A stretch of DNA of 64,000 bases, taken from contig CP050901.1 of the NCBI GenBank assembly GCA_050916095.1, positions 992,001 to 1,056,000 on the forward strand, written 5' to 3'. Each line of letters begins with the position of its first letter. The first letter of the stretch is position 1. Positions 1-8,810 of this stretch are shown in pieces. Source of the DNA: JANPCX01 sp050916095. Lineage in GTDB: Bacteria; Pseudomonadota; Gammaproteobacteria; Burkholderiales; Burkholderiaceae_C. Both the position numbers and the translations under genes were made by a program. Below the pieces are notes generated by a model. It was not told the origin of the DNA and ran no database searches. It saw only the letters and a list, made by a program, of their open reading frames with translations.

Positions 1-4
1 GCAA

Positions 5-1042
5 ATGACCTCTTCCCTCTTCCGTACCGCAGTCAGCGGCATCGCACTCGGTTTGTGCAGCACCCTGGCGTTGGCCCAAGACGTGACCGGCGCTGGTGCA
101 AGTTTCCCAGCGCCTCTGTATGCCAAGTGGGCTGACGCCTACAACAAAGCCACTGGCGCCCGCATCAACTATCAATCCGTGGGTTCCAGCGCCGGCTTGC
201 GCCAGATTCGCGGCAAGACGGTTGATTTTGGTGCGTCCGACATGCCTCTGACCGACGAAGAGTTGGCCAAAGATGGTTTGGTGCAGTTTCCTACTGTCAT
301 CGGCGGTGTGGTGCCCGTGGTCAATATTGCTGGCATCAACCCCGGTCAGATCAAACTGACCGGCCAGGTCTTGGGCGATATCTACTTGGGCAAGATCACC
401 AAGTGGAACGATGCGGCCTTGACGTCCATCAACCCTGGCGTTCCCCTGCCTGATGCCACCATTCAAGTGGTTCGCCGTGCAGATGGCTCGGGTACCAGCT
501 TTATTTTTACCAACTACCTCTCCAAGGTGAATGCTGAGTGGAAGGCCAAGGTCGGTGAGGGCGCTGCGGTCAACTGGCCCGTCGGTGCGGGTGGCAAAGG
601 CAATGAAGGCGTGGCTGCATTTGTGGGTCGCCTGCAGAACTCGATTGGTTATGTCGAGTACGCCTACGTCAAGCAGAACAAAATGACCTACACCTTGTTG
701 CGCAACAAGGACGGCAACTTTGTGCCACCGGACGACTTGAACTTCAAATCTGCTGCTGCGGGTGCTGACTGGGCGAAAAGTTTCTACCAAGTGCTGACGG
801 AGCAGCCAGGAAAAGAAGCGTGGCCCTTGACTGGTGCGACCTTCATCATGATGTACAAGGCGCAGGAAAAACCCGTCCAAGCGAGTAATACCCTCAAGTT
901 CTTTGATTGGGCCTATAGCAATGGCGACAAGATGGCGGCTGACTTGGAGTACGTGGCCTTGCCTGACTCGGTCGTGCAGTTGATCCGCAAGCAGTGGGGC
1001 GAGATCAAAGACGCCTCCGGTAAAGCGATCGCTTTCAAGTAA
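5..1042 (+). CDS. pstS: Phosphate ABC transporter, periplasmic phosphate-binding protein PstS
   Basis: Periplasmic receptor that captures inorganic phosphate and hands it to the PstCA channel. The 345-residue length is normal for the family. Residues 1-24 or 1-25 form a signal peptide (hydrophobic core followed by ALAQ). The mature N terminus carries GAGASFPAPLYAKW (about 29-42), the family hallmark. Phosphate-contact segments are visible as GSS (60-62), FGASD (75-79) and RADGSGTS (158-165). It is the first gene of the pst-pho run; only four bases precede its ATG here, so its promoter, ribosome site and any Pho box lie outside the window. A GC-rich hairpin follows it before pstC. Confidence 0.97.
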   Translation: MTSSLFRTAVSGIALGLCSTLALAQDVTGAGASFPAPLYAKWADAYNKATGARINYQSVGSSAGLRQIRGKTVDFGASDMPLTDEELAKDGLVQFPTVIGGVVPVVNIAGINPGQIKLTGQVLGDIYLGKITKWNDAALTSINPGVPLPDATIQVVRRADGSGTSFIFTNYLSKVNAEWKAKVGEGAAVNWPVGAGGKGNEGVAAFVGRLQNSIGYVEYAYVKQNKMTYTLLRNKDGNFVPPDDLNFKSAAAGADWAKSFYQVLTEQPGKEAWPLTGATFIMMYKAQEKPVQASNTLKFFDWAYSNGDKMAADLEYVALPDSVVQLIRKQWGEIKDASGKAIAFK

Positions 1043-1069
1043 AGCTTCAACTTATTGCGTTTCCGCTGG

Positions 1070-1089
1070 CTGGGCCCTGAGGGGCCCAG
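1070..1089 (+). terminator. Hairpin between pstS and pstC (possible attenuator)
   Basis: A perfect 8-bp stem, CTGGGCCC pairing with GGGCCCAG, closes a TGAG loop. It lies 28 bases after the pstS stop and about 40 bases before the likely pstC start. There is no run of T after it, so it is more likely a partial terminator or RNA-stabilising structure. Such hairpins commonly let a binding-protein gene be expressed more than its permease genes. The structure is seen; the role is inferred. Confidence 0.5.
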
Positions 1090-1129
1090 TCTTGCGTTAC
1101 AGCTAAACCCCAACCCGATCGGAGACGAC

Positions 1130-2149
1130 GTGGCCGCTACACTTCCTGCCTCTCCATTTGACAAGACCGAGATGGAACGAACTACCCCCATGGGCTCCCC
1201 GCCAACAGAGCGTCGTTCCTCTGCGTGGCCTGACCGCATATTTTCGTTTTTGGCCCATGCCGCAGCCTGGGTCACCCTGGGTTTGCTGGCGGCCATCATT
1301 GGTTCATTGGTGGTGGGCGCTTGGCCATCCATCAAGGAATACGGTCTGAGTTTCCTGTGGCGCACCGAATGGGATCCTGTCAAAGACAGCTACGGCGGTC
1401 TGGTGATGATTTACGGCACCTTGATGACGTCCTTCATCGCTCTGGTGATCGCGGTTCCGGTGAGTTTCGGCATTGCCCTGTTCCTGACGGAAATGTCGCC
1501 CGGCTGGCTGCGCCGCCCTCTGGGCACGGCCATTGAGTTGCTGGCTGCCGTCCCATCGATTGTTTACGGCATGTGGGGCTTGCTGGTGTTTGCCCCCGTG
1601 CTCTCCAAATATGTACAAGCGCCGATGCAAAGTTTGCTCGGTGATGTGCCCGTGCTGAAAGAATTGGTTTCCGGTGCGCCGGTCGGCATTGGTGTGCTGT
1701 CGGCGGGCATCATCTTGGCCATCATGATCATTCCTTTCATTGCGTCGGTGATGCGTGACGTGTTTGAAGTCACGCCGCCGATGCTCAAGGAATCCTCTTA
1801 CGCGCTGGGTGCGACCACCTGGGAGGTGGTCTACAAAGTAGTGTTGCCGTACACCAAAACAGGTGTCATTGGCGGAATCATGTTGGGCTTGGGACGCGCA
1901 CTGGGTGAAACCATGGCAGTCACTTTTGTGATCGGCAACTTCAATCAACTCGACAGCTTGTCCTTATTTGCCGCAGCGAACAGCATCACCTCGGCGCTGG
2001 CCAATGAGTTTGCGGAAGCGAACCCGGGCCTGCACCAAGCGTCTCTCATTTACCTGGGATTGGTGCTGTTCTTCATCACGTTTGTGGTGTTGTCTTTGTC
2101 CAAGATTTTGTTGTCGCAGCTGAAGAAGAATGAAGGAGCACGCACATGA
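1130..2149 (+). CDS. pstC: Phosphate ABC transporter permease PstC
   Basis: One of the two integral membrane subunits of the high-affinity phosphate importer. I chose the GTG at 1130, five bases after GGAG (1121-1124), giving 339 residues; the open frame continues upstream to 1055, but that part would cross the intergenic hairpin. After a short cytoplasmic tail about six membrane segments follow. The EAA-type loop that docks on the ATPase is visible near SYALGATTWEVVYKVVLP, with GRALGETMAV after it, typical of PstC. The stop codon overlaps the pstA start (ATGA), so translation of the two is probably coupled. Confidence 0.95.
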   Translation: MAATLPASPFDKTEMERTTPMGSPPTERRSSAWPDRIFSFLAHAAAWVTLGLLAAIIGSLVVGAWPSIKEYGLSFLWRTEWDPVKDSYGGLVMIYGTLMTSFIALVIAVPVSFGIALFLTEMSPGWLRRPLGTAIELLAAVPSIVYGMWGLLVFAPVLSKYVQAPMQSLLGDVPVLKELVSGAPVGIGVLSAGIILAIMIIPFIASVMRDVFEVTPPMLKESSYALGATTWEVVYKVVLPYTKTGVIGGIMLGLGRALGETMAVTFVIGNFNQLDSLSLFAAANSITSALANEFAEANPGLHQASLIYLGLVLFFITFVVLSLSKILLSQLKKNEGART

Positions 2150-3012
2150 GCACCTCCATTGCACTGTCTGCGGACAAACTCAAAAAGCACCAGCGCCGCA
2201 AGGTGGTCAATGTGGTGGCGCTCACGCTGTCGCTTTCGGCCATGGCGTTTGGCCTGTTTTGGCTGGCGTGGATTCTGTTTGAAACCATCCGCTTGGGCGT
2301 GGGTGGACTTGCGGTGACGGTGTTCACCCAAATGACACCGCCACCTCTGTCCGAGGGCGGTTTGCTCAACGCCATCATTGGTTCCTTGATGATGGTCAGC
2401 TTGGCCACGCTATTAGGAACGCCGATTGGCATCATGGCCGGCATTTATTTGGCCGAGTACGGCCGCAACAACTGGCTCGGAACCGCAGTGCGTTTTATCA
2501 ACGACATTTTGCTGTCGGCTCCGTCCATCGTCATCGGTTTGTTCATCTACGCGGTCGTGGTGGCACCCATGCGCAGTTTCTCTGGCTTTGCGGGCATCTT
2601 GGCTTTGGCCTTGATCGTGATTCCGGTGGTCATTCGCACCACAGAAAACATGCTGACCTTGATTCCCAACGCCTTGCGCGAAGCGGCCTATGCGCTGGGA
2701 ACGCCGAAGTGGAAGGTGATCCTGAGCATCACCCTCAATGCGGCGCGTGCGGGTGTGATCACCGGTGTCTTGTTGGCTTTGGCCCGCATTGCTGGAGAAA
2801 CGGCGCCGCTGCTGTTCACTGCGCTGTCCAACCAGTTCTGGACATCGAACCTGGGCGAACCCATGGCCAGCTTGCCGGTGACGATCTTTAAGTTTGCGAT
2901 GAGCCCGTACGAGAACTGGCAAGACCTGGCCTGGGCTGGTGTGTTCTTGATCACTCTGGGTGTCTTGGCACTCAACATCTTGGCGCGGGTCTTGTTCCGC
3001 AACAAAAACTGA
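2146..3012 (+). CDS. pstA: Phosphate ABC transporter permease PstA
   Basis: Second permease subunit of the PstSCAB phosphate importer, 288 residues, normal for the family. Hydrophobic segments fill the protein from about residue 25 on. The conserved cytoplasmic loop reads EAAYALGTPKWKVIL, followed by ARIAGETAPLLF, the PstA counterpart of the loop in PstC. The start overlaps the pstC stop by four bases (ATGA), and pstB follows 17 bases after the stop, as expected for one operon. The protein should heterodimerise with PstC in the inner membrane. Confidence 0.96.
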   Translation: MSTSIALSADKLKKHQRRKVVNVVALTLSLSAMAFGLFWLAWILFETIRLGVGGLAVTVFTQMTPPPLSEGGLLNAIIGSLMMVSLATLLGTPIGIMAGIYLAEYGRNNWLGTAVRFINDILLSAPSIVIGLFIYAVVVAPMRSFSGFAGILALALIVIPVVIRTTENMLTLIPNALREAAYALGTPKWKVILSITLNAARAGVITGVLLALARIAGETAPLLFTALSNQFWTSNLGEPMASLPVTIFKFAMSPYENWQDLAWAGVFLITLGVLALNILARVLFRNKN

Positions 3013-3029
3013 ACCGAGGGAAACATTCC

Positions 3030-3815
3030 ATGGATACCAAAGTCGATATCCCCGTGACTGAGAAAATCAAACTCTCGGTGCGTAATTTGAACTTCTACTA
3101 CGGCAAGTTCCTCGCGCTGAAAAACATCAACCTGGAAATTCCGGAGAAAAAGGTCACCGCTTTCATCGGGCCTTCGGGCTGCGGCAAATCAACCTTGTTG
3201 CGCACCATGAACCGCATGTTTGAGCTGTATCCCGAGCAGCGAGCAGAGGGCGAAATTTTGCTCGACGGCCAGAACGTATTGCAGTCCAAACTCGACGTCT
3301 CCTTGATTCGCGCCAAGATCGGTATGGTGTTTCAAAAACCCACGCCTTTCCCGATGTCGATCTACGACAACATCGCTTTTGGTGTGCAGTTGTTTGAGTC
3401 GCTGCCACGGGTTGAAATGGATGAGCGTGTGGAATGGGCGCTCAAAAAAGCGGCCTTGTGGAACGAGGTGAAAGACAAACTGAATCAAAGTGGCTCCGGT
3501 TTGTCAGGTGGTCAGCAGCAGCGTTTGTGCATTGCACGTGGCATTGCCATCAAACCAGAAGTGCTCTTGCTGGATGAACCTTGTTCAGCCTTGGATCCGA
3601 TTTCCACGGGCAAGATTGAAGAGCTGATTCACGAACTGAAGAACGAGTACACCGTTGTCATCGTGACCCACAACATGCAGCAAGCTGCACGCTGCTCGGA
3701 CTACACCGCCTACATGTATTTGGGCGACTTGGTGGAGTTTGGCCCCACGTCAGAGCTCTTCATGAAGCCGAAGAAGAAAGACACAGAGGATTACATCACT
3801 GGTCGTTTTGGTTGA
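3030..3815 (+). CDS. pstB: Phosphate ABC transporter ATPase PstB
   Basis: Cytoplasmic ATPase driving phosphate import. All nucleotide-binding-domain motifs are present: Walker A GPSGCGKST (47-55), Q-loop in MVFQKPTPFPMS (99-110), signature LSGGQQQ (158-164), Walker B VLLLDEP (178-184), and a switch histidine in VTHNMQQA. The FPMSIYDNI segment after the Q-loop is characteristic of PstB. The 261-residue length is normal. A GAGGGAAAC ribosome site precedes the ATG. The gene ends the pst part of the operon; phoU follows after about 100 bases containing a hairpin. Confidence 0.97.
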   Translation: MDTKVDIPVTEKIKLSVRNLNFYYGKFLALKNINLEIPEKKVTAFIGPSGCGKSTLLRTMNRMFELYPEQRAEGEILLDGQNVLQSKLDVSLIRAKIGMVFQKPTPFPMSIYDNIAFGVQLFESLPRVEMDERVEWALKKAALWNEVKDKLNQSGSGLSGGQQQRLCIARGIAIKPEVLLLDEPCSALDPISTGKIEELIHELKNEYTVVIVTHNMQQAARCSDYTAYMYLGDLVEFGPTSELFMKPKKKDTEDYITGRFG

Positions 3816-3828
3816 CACTTTTTAGGTT

Positions 3829-3860
3829 TCGTAGTGGCCAGGGGCACTACATTAGTGCCC
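3829..3860 (+). other. Alternative hairpins in the pstB-phoU gap
   Basis: GGGCACTA (3842-3849) pairs with TAGTGCCC (3853-3860) around a three-base loop. An upstream GTAGTG (3831-3836) can instead pair with CACTAC (3845-3850), so the two stems exclude each other. No T-tract follows. The element TTTGGTTGACA occurs twice here, once over the pstB stop and once near 3865. It might affect read-through or RNA processing between pstB and phoU; no function is shown. Confidence 0.3.
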
Positions 3861-3914
3861 GCTTTGGTTGACAGAGTTCGACACCATTCGATCTGATTCA
3901 CGCAAGGGAACACC

Positions 3915-4622
3915 ATGACAGAAAAACACTTGTCCACCCAATTCGACGCTGAACTCAGCGCCATATCCACCCGCGTGCTCGAGATGGGCGGCTTGGTTGA
4001 GTCGCAAGTTTCCCAAGCCGTTTATGCCCTGACGAACTTCAGTGGCGAGATTGCCTCCGAGGTGTTGGCCAAAGAAGAGGTCGTTAACACCATGGAGATG
4101 GAGATTGACCGTGATCTTTCCAGCATCATCGCGCGCCGCCAGCCCACCGCGCGCGATCTGCGTTTGTTGATTGCCATCAGCAAGGCGATTGCCAATCTGG
4201 AGCGTGTCGGTGATGAAGCGGCCCGTATTGCCCGAACCGTTCAACGTTTGATCAATTCGGGTGTATCGACCCGCATGCGTTTGCCGGTCAATGACTTGTC
4301 GTTTGAGTCGGAGTTGGCCGTGGCGCAGTTGCGCAAGTCGCTGGACGCTTTTGCCCGCTTGGATGTGGACAAGGCACTCGAAGTGCTTAAGCAAGACGAC
4401 CAGATCGACCAAGAGTTTGAAGGCCTGCTGCGTAAGCTGATCACCTTCATGATGGAAGACCCACGCACCATTTCCTCCAGCATCGACTTGGTATTTGTCG
4501 CTAAAGCGATTGAACGTGTGGGCGACCACGCGAAAAATTTGGCCGAAGTGATCATCTATGTGGTCAAGGGCACTGACGTCCGCCACAACCCGATCGATGC
4601 GGTTGAAAACATGATGCGTTGA
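3915..4622 (+). CDS. phoU: Phosphate-signalling protein PhoU
   Basis: Negative regulator linking the Pst transporter to PhoR: when phosphate is plentiful PhoU keeps PhoR from activating PhoB. The 235-residue all-helical protein has the expected two-fold repeat. The two metal-binding motifs are visible as ERVGDEAARI (96-105) and ERVGDHAKNL (200-209). A CAAGGG ribosome site lies upstream of the ATG. Its position between pstB and phoB is as in many betaproteobacteria and supports the assignment. Confidence 0.97.
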   Translation: MTEKHLSTQFDAELSAISTRVLEMGGLVESQVSQAVYALTNFSGEIASEVLAKEEVVNTMEMEIDRDLSSIIARRQPTARDLRLLIAISKAIANLERVGDEAARIARTVQRLINSGVSTRMRLPVNDLSFESELAVAQLRKSLDAFARLDVDKALEVLKQDDQIDQEFEGLLRKLITFMMEDPRTISSSIDLVFVAKAIERVGDHAKNLAEVIIYVVKGTDVRHNPIDAVENMMR

Positions 4623-4661
4623 TTCGCTAGGCCTGATTGCATTTCTTGTGAGGATGACGCC

Positions 4662-5363
4662 ATGAGCAGAGTTTTGATCGTTGAGGACGAGTCAGCGATC
4701 GCGGAGCTGATCTCCATCAACTTACGTCACGCGGGTTATGAGGTCACCGTCGCTGCGACCGCGGACCAAGCCATTTCTGAAGTTGATCGGGTGTTGCCCG
4801 ATTTGGTGGTGCTGGACTGGATGTTGCCAGGGCAACCCGGTGTCGCCCTGGCCAAGCGTTGGCGCAGTCAGTCGCGCACCCGTGATTTGCCCATCATCAT
4901 GCTGACGGCGAGGGCCCAAGAGATTGATAAAGTGGCCGGTCTCGACGCCGGGGCTGACGACTACCTGACCAAACCGTTTTCCACCAACGAACTGCTGGCA
5001 CGCATTCGTGCGGTGCTGCGCCGCAAAGCGCCCGAGGCATTGGATACGCTGGTGACGTTGGGTGGCTTGTCGGTTGACCCCGCTACCCGCCGCGTCATGC
5101 GTGATGACAAGGAAGTCAAGGTCGGTCCGACTGAGTTCCGCCTGCTGCATTTTTTCATGACCCATCCTGAACGGGTACACAGCCGTGCACAACTCCTGGA
5201 TCGGGTTTGGGGCGATCACGTCTTCATTGAAGAACGAACGGTGGATGTTCACGTCAAACGGTTGCGTGAAGCGCTGGAACCCGTTCAGTGCTCACGCATG
5301 ATAGAAACCGTGCGGGGTTCGGGCTATCGCCTGACCCAGCATGCACCCGCCCTTGCTGACTAG
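4662..5363 (+). CDS. phoB: Phosphate regulon response regulator PhoB
   Basis: OmpR-family transcription factor that binds Pho boxes when phosphorylated by PhoR. The receiver domain (about 1-120) has the acidic pair E8/D9, the phospho-acceptor D52 in VVLDWMLPG, T82 and K104. The C-terminal winged helix (about 135-228) contains GPTEFRLL and RTVDVHVKRLREAL, with the RGSGYRL hairpin near the end. GAGGATGAC precedes the ATG. The TAG stop lies inside the left edge of a palindromic repeat (5360-5523), which separates phoB from its partner gene phoR. Confidence 0.96.
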   Translation: MSRVLIVEDESAIAELISINLRHAGYEVTVAATADQAISEVDRVLPDLVVLDWMLPGQPGVALAKRWRSQSRTRDLPIIMLTARAQEIDKVAGLDAGADDYLTKPFSTNELLARIRAVLRRKAPEALDTLVTLGGLSVDPATRRVMRDDKEVKVGPTEFRLLHFFMTHPERVHSRAQLLDRVWGDHVFIEERTVDVHVKRLREALEPVQCSRMIETVRGSGYRLTQHAPALAD

Positions 5364-5523
5364 TGTTGCGACTCAGAAACAACGAAACATGAAAGCGTGT
5401 ACTCGACCCACTGGCGGCGTTGCAAATCCGCGCGATACCTCGGTATCGCTGTGGTTTGCGCCTTGCCACTGGGCCGACTCCACTGCTTTCATTTGTTCCG
5501 TTGTTTCTGAGTCGCAACACTAG
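5360..5523. repeat. 164-bp near-perfect palindromic repeat between phoB and phoR
   Basis: The outer arms begin CTAGTGTTGCGACTC (5360) and end with the reverse complement, GAGTCGCAACACTAG (5523). The first 25 bases match perfectly; the arms stay paired through GAAAGC/GCTTTC with one indel, then through CCCACTGGC/GCCACTGGG and GCAAA/TTTGC. The centre is GCGATACC-TC-GGTATCGC (5432-5449). The element contributes the phoB stop codon and has no coding capacity. Its whole-length dyad symmetry and sharp CTAG ends suggest a non-autonomous mobile or REP-type element. The structure is directly visible; mobility is inference. Confidence 0.85.
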
Positions 5524-5601
5524 GTCTTGTTAACACTCAAGATGCCAGATGCGTTGTTCTTCAAATGGCGTTAGTTCACTCCTCATGACGATGGCACTGC
5601 G

Positions 5602-7002
5602 ATGACGGAACTGGTTGCCCGGCTGACCTGGGTCGCATTGCTTGCATTGCTGGGTGGTTTTATCGGTTTTCTGGTGGGCAATGGGTTCGAAGCACCGACC
5701 TTGACGGCTGTTGTGGGTGCAGCCTTGGGGGCCTCCTTGAGCGCATTGCGCGACGCGGTTCACCGCCGTCGTTTCATGGATTGGCTGCGTCACCCCGCCG
5801 AAGCACCAGCGCCTCGAAACCAGGGTTTTTGGGGTGAGGCTGGATACCGCGTGGAACGTGCGGCACGCCAGTTGGAGCAACGCGCGGTGGGCGAACAAGT
5901 GCGACTAGCTCAGTTTCTATCCGCCATTGAAGCGTCTCCCAATGGCGTGATGATGTTGGATGCTGGCGATCAAATTGAATGGTGCAACTCGGTCGCGGCC
6001 GATCATTTTGGTCTTGACCCTCAGCGCGACAGAAGGCAGTACGTGACCAATCTGGTTCGTGCCCCCGTGTTTGTTTCCTATCTTCAGTCCAATCACTATG
6101 TTGAACCCATCGTGATGTCCGGGACCGGTTACCACGGCACCTTGTCGGTGCTCATTCGTCCATACGGTGAAGGCATGAAACTGGTGTTGACCCAAGACAT
6201 CACGGAGCGCGAGCGCAATGAAGCCATGCGCCGGGACTTTGTCGCCAACGTATCACATGAAATCCGAACGCCATTGACTGTGTTGTCAGGTTTCATCGAA
6301 ACCCTGGGCCAGTTGCCATTGACCGAGGTGGAGCGCCGACGCGTCATTGAGTTGATGTCCCAGCAAACCAACCGCATGCAAACCTTGGTGGCCGACTTGC
6401 TGATCTTGGCTCAACTTGAGGGCAGTCCACGGCCTGCAGCGGATCGTTGGGTGTCGCTGCAAAAACTCATGGCACAAGTGCAGGCGGATGCGCAAGCCCT
6501 GTCCAGCGGTCGCCATGATTTAAGTTTTAACGTGGACCATGATGTTGACCTGGCAGGCCTAGAGAGTGAATTGCTCAGCGCCATTGGCAACTTGGTAAGT
6601 AATGCGGTTCGATACACGCCGCCTCAAGGCTCGGTCCAGGTGCGCTGGGTCAATCGACACGATGGTGGCGGTGAGCTGGAGGTCATTGATTCCGGTGGTG
6701 GCATTGCCAAAGAACACTTGCCGCGCTTGACGGAGCGGTTTTATCGCGTGGATGGAAGTCGTTCACGCGATACCGGCGGGACTGGCCTCGGTTTGTCCAT
6801 CGTGAAGCATGTGATTCAGCGTCACGGAGGTGAGCTGGAGATACGCAGTGAAGTTGGCAAGGGCTCTGGCTTCAAGTTGGTGTTTCCGGCGCTGCGTGTT
6901 CGCCGTGGACGTGGACAAGTGTCGGCAGAGACGGGCTCGGTCCACGCTGCGGTGCCTGCATCTCACCCTCAGGCCGCAGACCCGCTTCGTTTGGATGCGT
7001 GA
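5602..7002 (+). CDS. phoR: Phosphate regulon sensor histidine kinase PhoR
   Basis: Membrane-bound kinase that phosphorylates PhoB under phosphate limitation. Of 466 residues, two closely spaced membrane segments lie at about 8-28 and 33-50, with almost no periplasmic loop, as in other PhoR. A PAS domain follows (about 105-200; EASPNGVMMLD). The dimerisation helix has the phospho-acceptor H219 in NVSHEIRTPL. The ATPase domain shows the N box (N334 in GNLVSNAVRY), G1 DSGGG (363-367) and G2 GGTGLGLSI (392-400). No good ribosome site is visible before the ATG, and the palindromic repeat lies upstream, so co-expression with phoB is uncertain. Confidence 0.95.
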   Translation: MTELVARLTWVALLALLGGFIGFLVGNGFEAPTLTAVVGAALGASLSALRDAVHRRRFMDWLRHPAEAPAPRNQGFWGEAGYRVERAARQLEQRAVGEQVRLAQFLSAIEASPNGVMMLDAGDQIEWCNSVAADHFGLDPQRDRRQYVTNLVRAPVFVSYLQSNHYVEPIVMSGTGYHGTLSVLIRPYGEGMKLVLTQDITERERNEAMRRDFVANVSHEIRTPLTVLSGFIETLGQLPLTEVERRRVIELMSQQTNRMQTLVADLLILAQLEGSPRPAADRWVSLQKLMAQVQADAQALSSGRHDLSFNVDHDVDLAGLESELLSAIGNLVSNAVRYTPPQGSVQVRWVNRHDGGGELEVIDSGGGIAKEHLPRLTERFYRVDGSRSRDTGGTGLGLSIVKHVIQRHGGELEIRSEVGKGSGFKLVFPALRVRRGRGQVSAETGSVHAAVPASHPQAADPLRLDA

Positions 7003-7029
7003 AACCTGCTCGGTTGGGATCGACGTCAA

Positions 7030-8697
7030 TCAGGGAAGTTTGCGCCGATAGATGCCAATACGATCGTCTTTGTCTGAGGGGCGATGTACCTGGGCTACTT
7101 CGACCCAATTAGAGTCCAAAGTCTCGCGTACCGACCTCGATCCCTCGCCGCGCAGTAGAAATTCACAGGTACTCGCCGCCGACGCACCCGCTGCCGCTTC
7201 AACCCGCATGCGCCCCATGTATTCCAGCGCGGCCAGCAAGGGGCGGCTCACGCCGCTGCCGACTACACAGGCGTCGCGTGGTACGTGCTCCGCGATGCGC
7301 TGGACCAGGGCACGGTCGCTGCGGGCGTAGTTGACAGGGGAAATCAACAGCGTGGCAACCAAGGACCAGCAAAGCGCCACGCCCCCGGCTGGCAAGACCA
7401 AACTCTTCCACAGTGGGTGGCGATGCCGTCCGATGCGCCACGCGACCAAACCCAACCACGCAACTGTCGCCGCACTGCCGATGAGCAAGCCCAAGGCGGA
7501 AAAACTCGGCTCATATCCAGGCACCAAACGAGCCATGTTGGCGGCTGGTTTGACAGGCATGCCGGTTTGCTGCGCCACGTAGTGCACCCACAGCAACAAT
7601 GCCCCAGCGGTGAACAGAAAAACCGAAAACCAGTCGATGGCCGATGAGGTGGCCCGTTGTAGGGTGGGCAATGCGAAGGCCGCGAGTATGGCCAGTGCCG
7701 GCACCCCCAGCATCAGCGCACGATCCGACCCTCCCATCACGACATTGCTGACCAGGCAGACCAGCAAACACGAAAGCGGGACGGAGATGTGCCGGTTGCG
7801 CCAGTATTTGCGCCATCGCCAAATGGTGAGCGCTGCCAGTGGCCAAGCGGGCCACAAAAACCAAGCCCACTGCTTGAGCACACCGGTTACCTTGCTCCAA
7901 TCGCCGAAGGAACCAACACGCCAGCCCCAAGCGTCGAGCAACACGCCCACGGCGCAAGCCAACAAAGTACTGGCCAACACCCAAAGTGCAAAACGTCGAA
8001 CCTGGTCGTAGCTGGACGCGGCACAAACCGCAACGGCGCACACACCCATGGCCAGGGCCATGCTGGGGGCACCGCTGGCGACCAAGGCGGGCAGCGATGC
8101 AAGTACGGCCAGTTTGGCCTGCAAGCCGCGGTAAGGGCTTGCCGACAAAGCGTAGAGGAAGAGGCCCACGCAGGCTAACTGCAAGAGTTCAGGTGTGGTT
8201 TCATGCCCCAGCTGCAAAAGCCCCAGGCTGGCGATGACGGCCAGTACCGCGCCATCGGCAATGGCCCGCGCGTAGTCAACTGGGTTGGCTTCGCCGCCGA
8301 AAGCAAATGGAATGGGCTGGGCGGCCTCGGTTCGGGCCAGGTGGTAGGTGCTGTACCAAGTGAGCATCAGTACCAGGCCCAACAGGGCGGCAAATGGTAG
8401 TCGAGCGGCCAATGCGGGATCGACCCAAGGGGAAAGCAATTGAATGAAACCCGCACCCAACCAATAGGGCAGCAAAGCAGAATCGGCCGCCAACTGCGCG
8501 ATGGCGGGGGCCGTCCAGGGGCTGCGTCCCTCGGCGATGCTGAGCATGTAGCCAAACGAGGTGGCATCTGCACTGCGCCACGGGTCGCGGCCCAAAAGGC
8601 CGGGCAGTACATAAGCCGCACAAAACAACAACAGCGCCCAACGCGGCATGCATTGCGCGGCGCGGTGTGAAACCAGGGCAGGCTTGGGTGTGTTCAA
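7030..8697 (-). CDS. Multi-spanning membrane protein resembling GT-C/family 39 glycosyltransferases
   Basis: A 555-residue inner-membrane protein with a dozen or so hydrophobic segments and a soluble C-terminal domain of about 120 residues. The N-terminal loop GLLGRDPWRSADATSFG resembles the first periplasmic loop of ArnT/dolichyl-mannosyltransferase-like GT-C enzymes, where a conserved acidic residue is catalytic. Such enzymes move a sugar from a lipid carrier onto a periplasmic acceptor; substrate and acceptor cannot be read here. The longest frame starts at a TTG (8697); an ATG at 8649 is an alternative. It is convergent with phoR and monocistronic. Confidence 0.6.
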   Translation of the reverse strand: MNTPKPALVSHRAAQCMPRWALLLFCAAYVLPGLLGRDPWRSADATSFGYMLSIAEGRSPWTAPAIAQLAADSALLPYWLGAGFIQLLSPWVDPALAARLPFAALLGLVLMLTWYSTYHLARTEAAQPIPFAFGGEANPVDYARAIADGAVLAVIASLGLLQLGHETTPELLQLACVGLFLYALSASPYRGLQAKLAVLASLPALVASGAPSMALAMGVCAVAVCAASSYDQVRRFALWVLASTLLACAVGVLLDAWGWRVGSFGDWSKVTGVLKQWAWFLWPAWPLAALTIWRWRKYWRNRHISVPLSCLLVCLVSNVVMGGSDRALMLGVPALAILAAFALPTLQRATSSAIDWFSVFLFTAGALLLWVHYVAQQTGMPVKPAANMARLVPGYEPSFSALGLLIGSAATVAWLGLVAWRIGRHRHPLWKSLVLPAGGVALCWSLVATLLISPVNYARSDRALVQRIAEHVPRDACVVGSGVSRPLLAALEYMGRMRVEAAAGASAASTCEFLLRGEGSRSVRETLDSNWVEVAQVHRPSDKDDRIGIYRRKLP

Positions 8698-8765
8698 GGA
8701 AAGACGAATCGACAGGCGAAGTAGGAATCATGCCGCATCGCGGCTGTCTGAAATCCAATGGACAA

Positions 8766-8790
8766 GAAAAAAGGCAGCCGCAGCTGCCTT
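8766..8790 (-). terminator. Rho-independent terminator of rpmE2
   Basis: Read on the minus strand, AAGGCAGC pairs with GCTGCCTT (8 bp) around a four-base loop and is followed by a run of T (complement of the A-run at 8767-8772). It lies about 20 bases after the rpmE2 stop, the classic layout of an intrinsic terminator. Confidence 0.85.
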
Positions 8791-8810
8791 CTTAGAGTTT
8801 GACCGAAGAA

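Noticed and set aside
913..1383. 156-codon minus-strand frame across the pstS-pstC junction
   Set aside because: Antisense to two well-supported genes and without a recognisable domain.
3862..3885. Pho box upstream of phoU
   Set aside because: On the minus strand two TGTC cores are ten bases apart, not the eleven of the consensus repeats, and they point the wrong way; too weak to call.
5341..5523. 60-codon open frame over the palindrome between phoB and phoR
   Set aside because: It only reads through the repeat; both strands are open because of the symmetry, with no protein signature.
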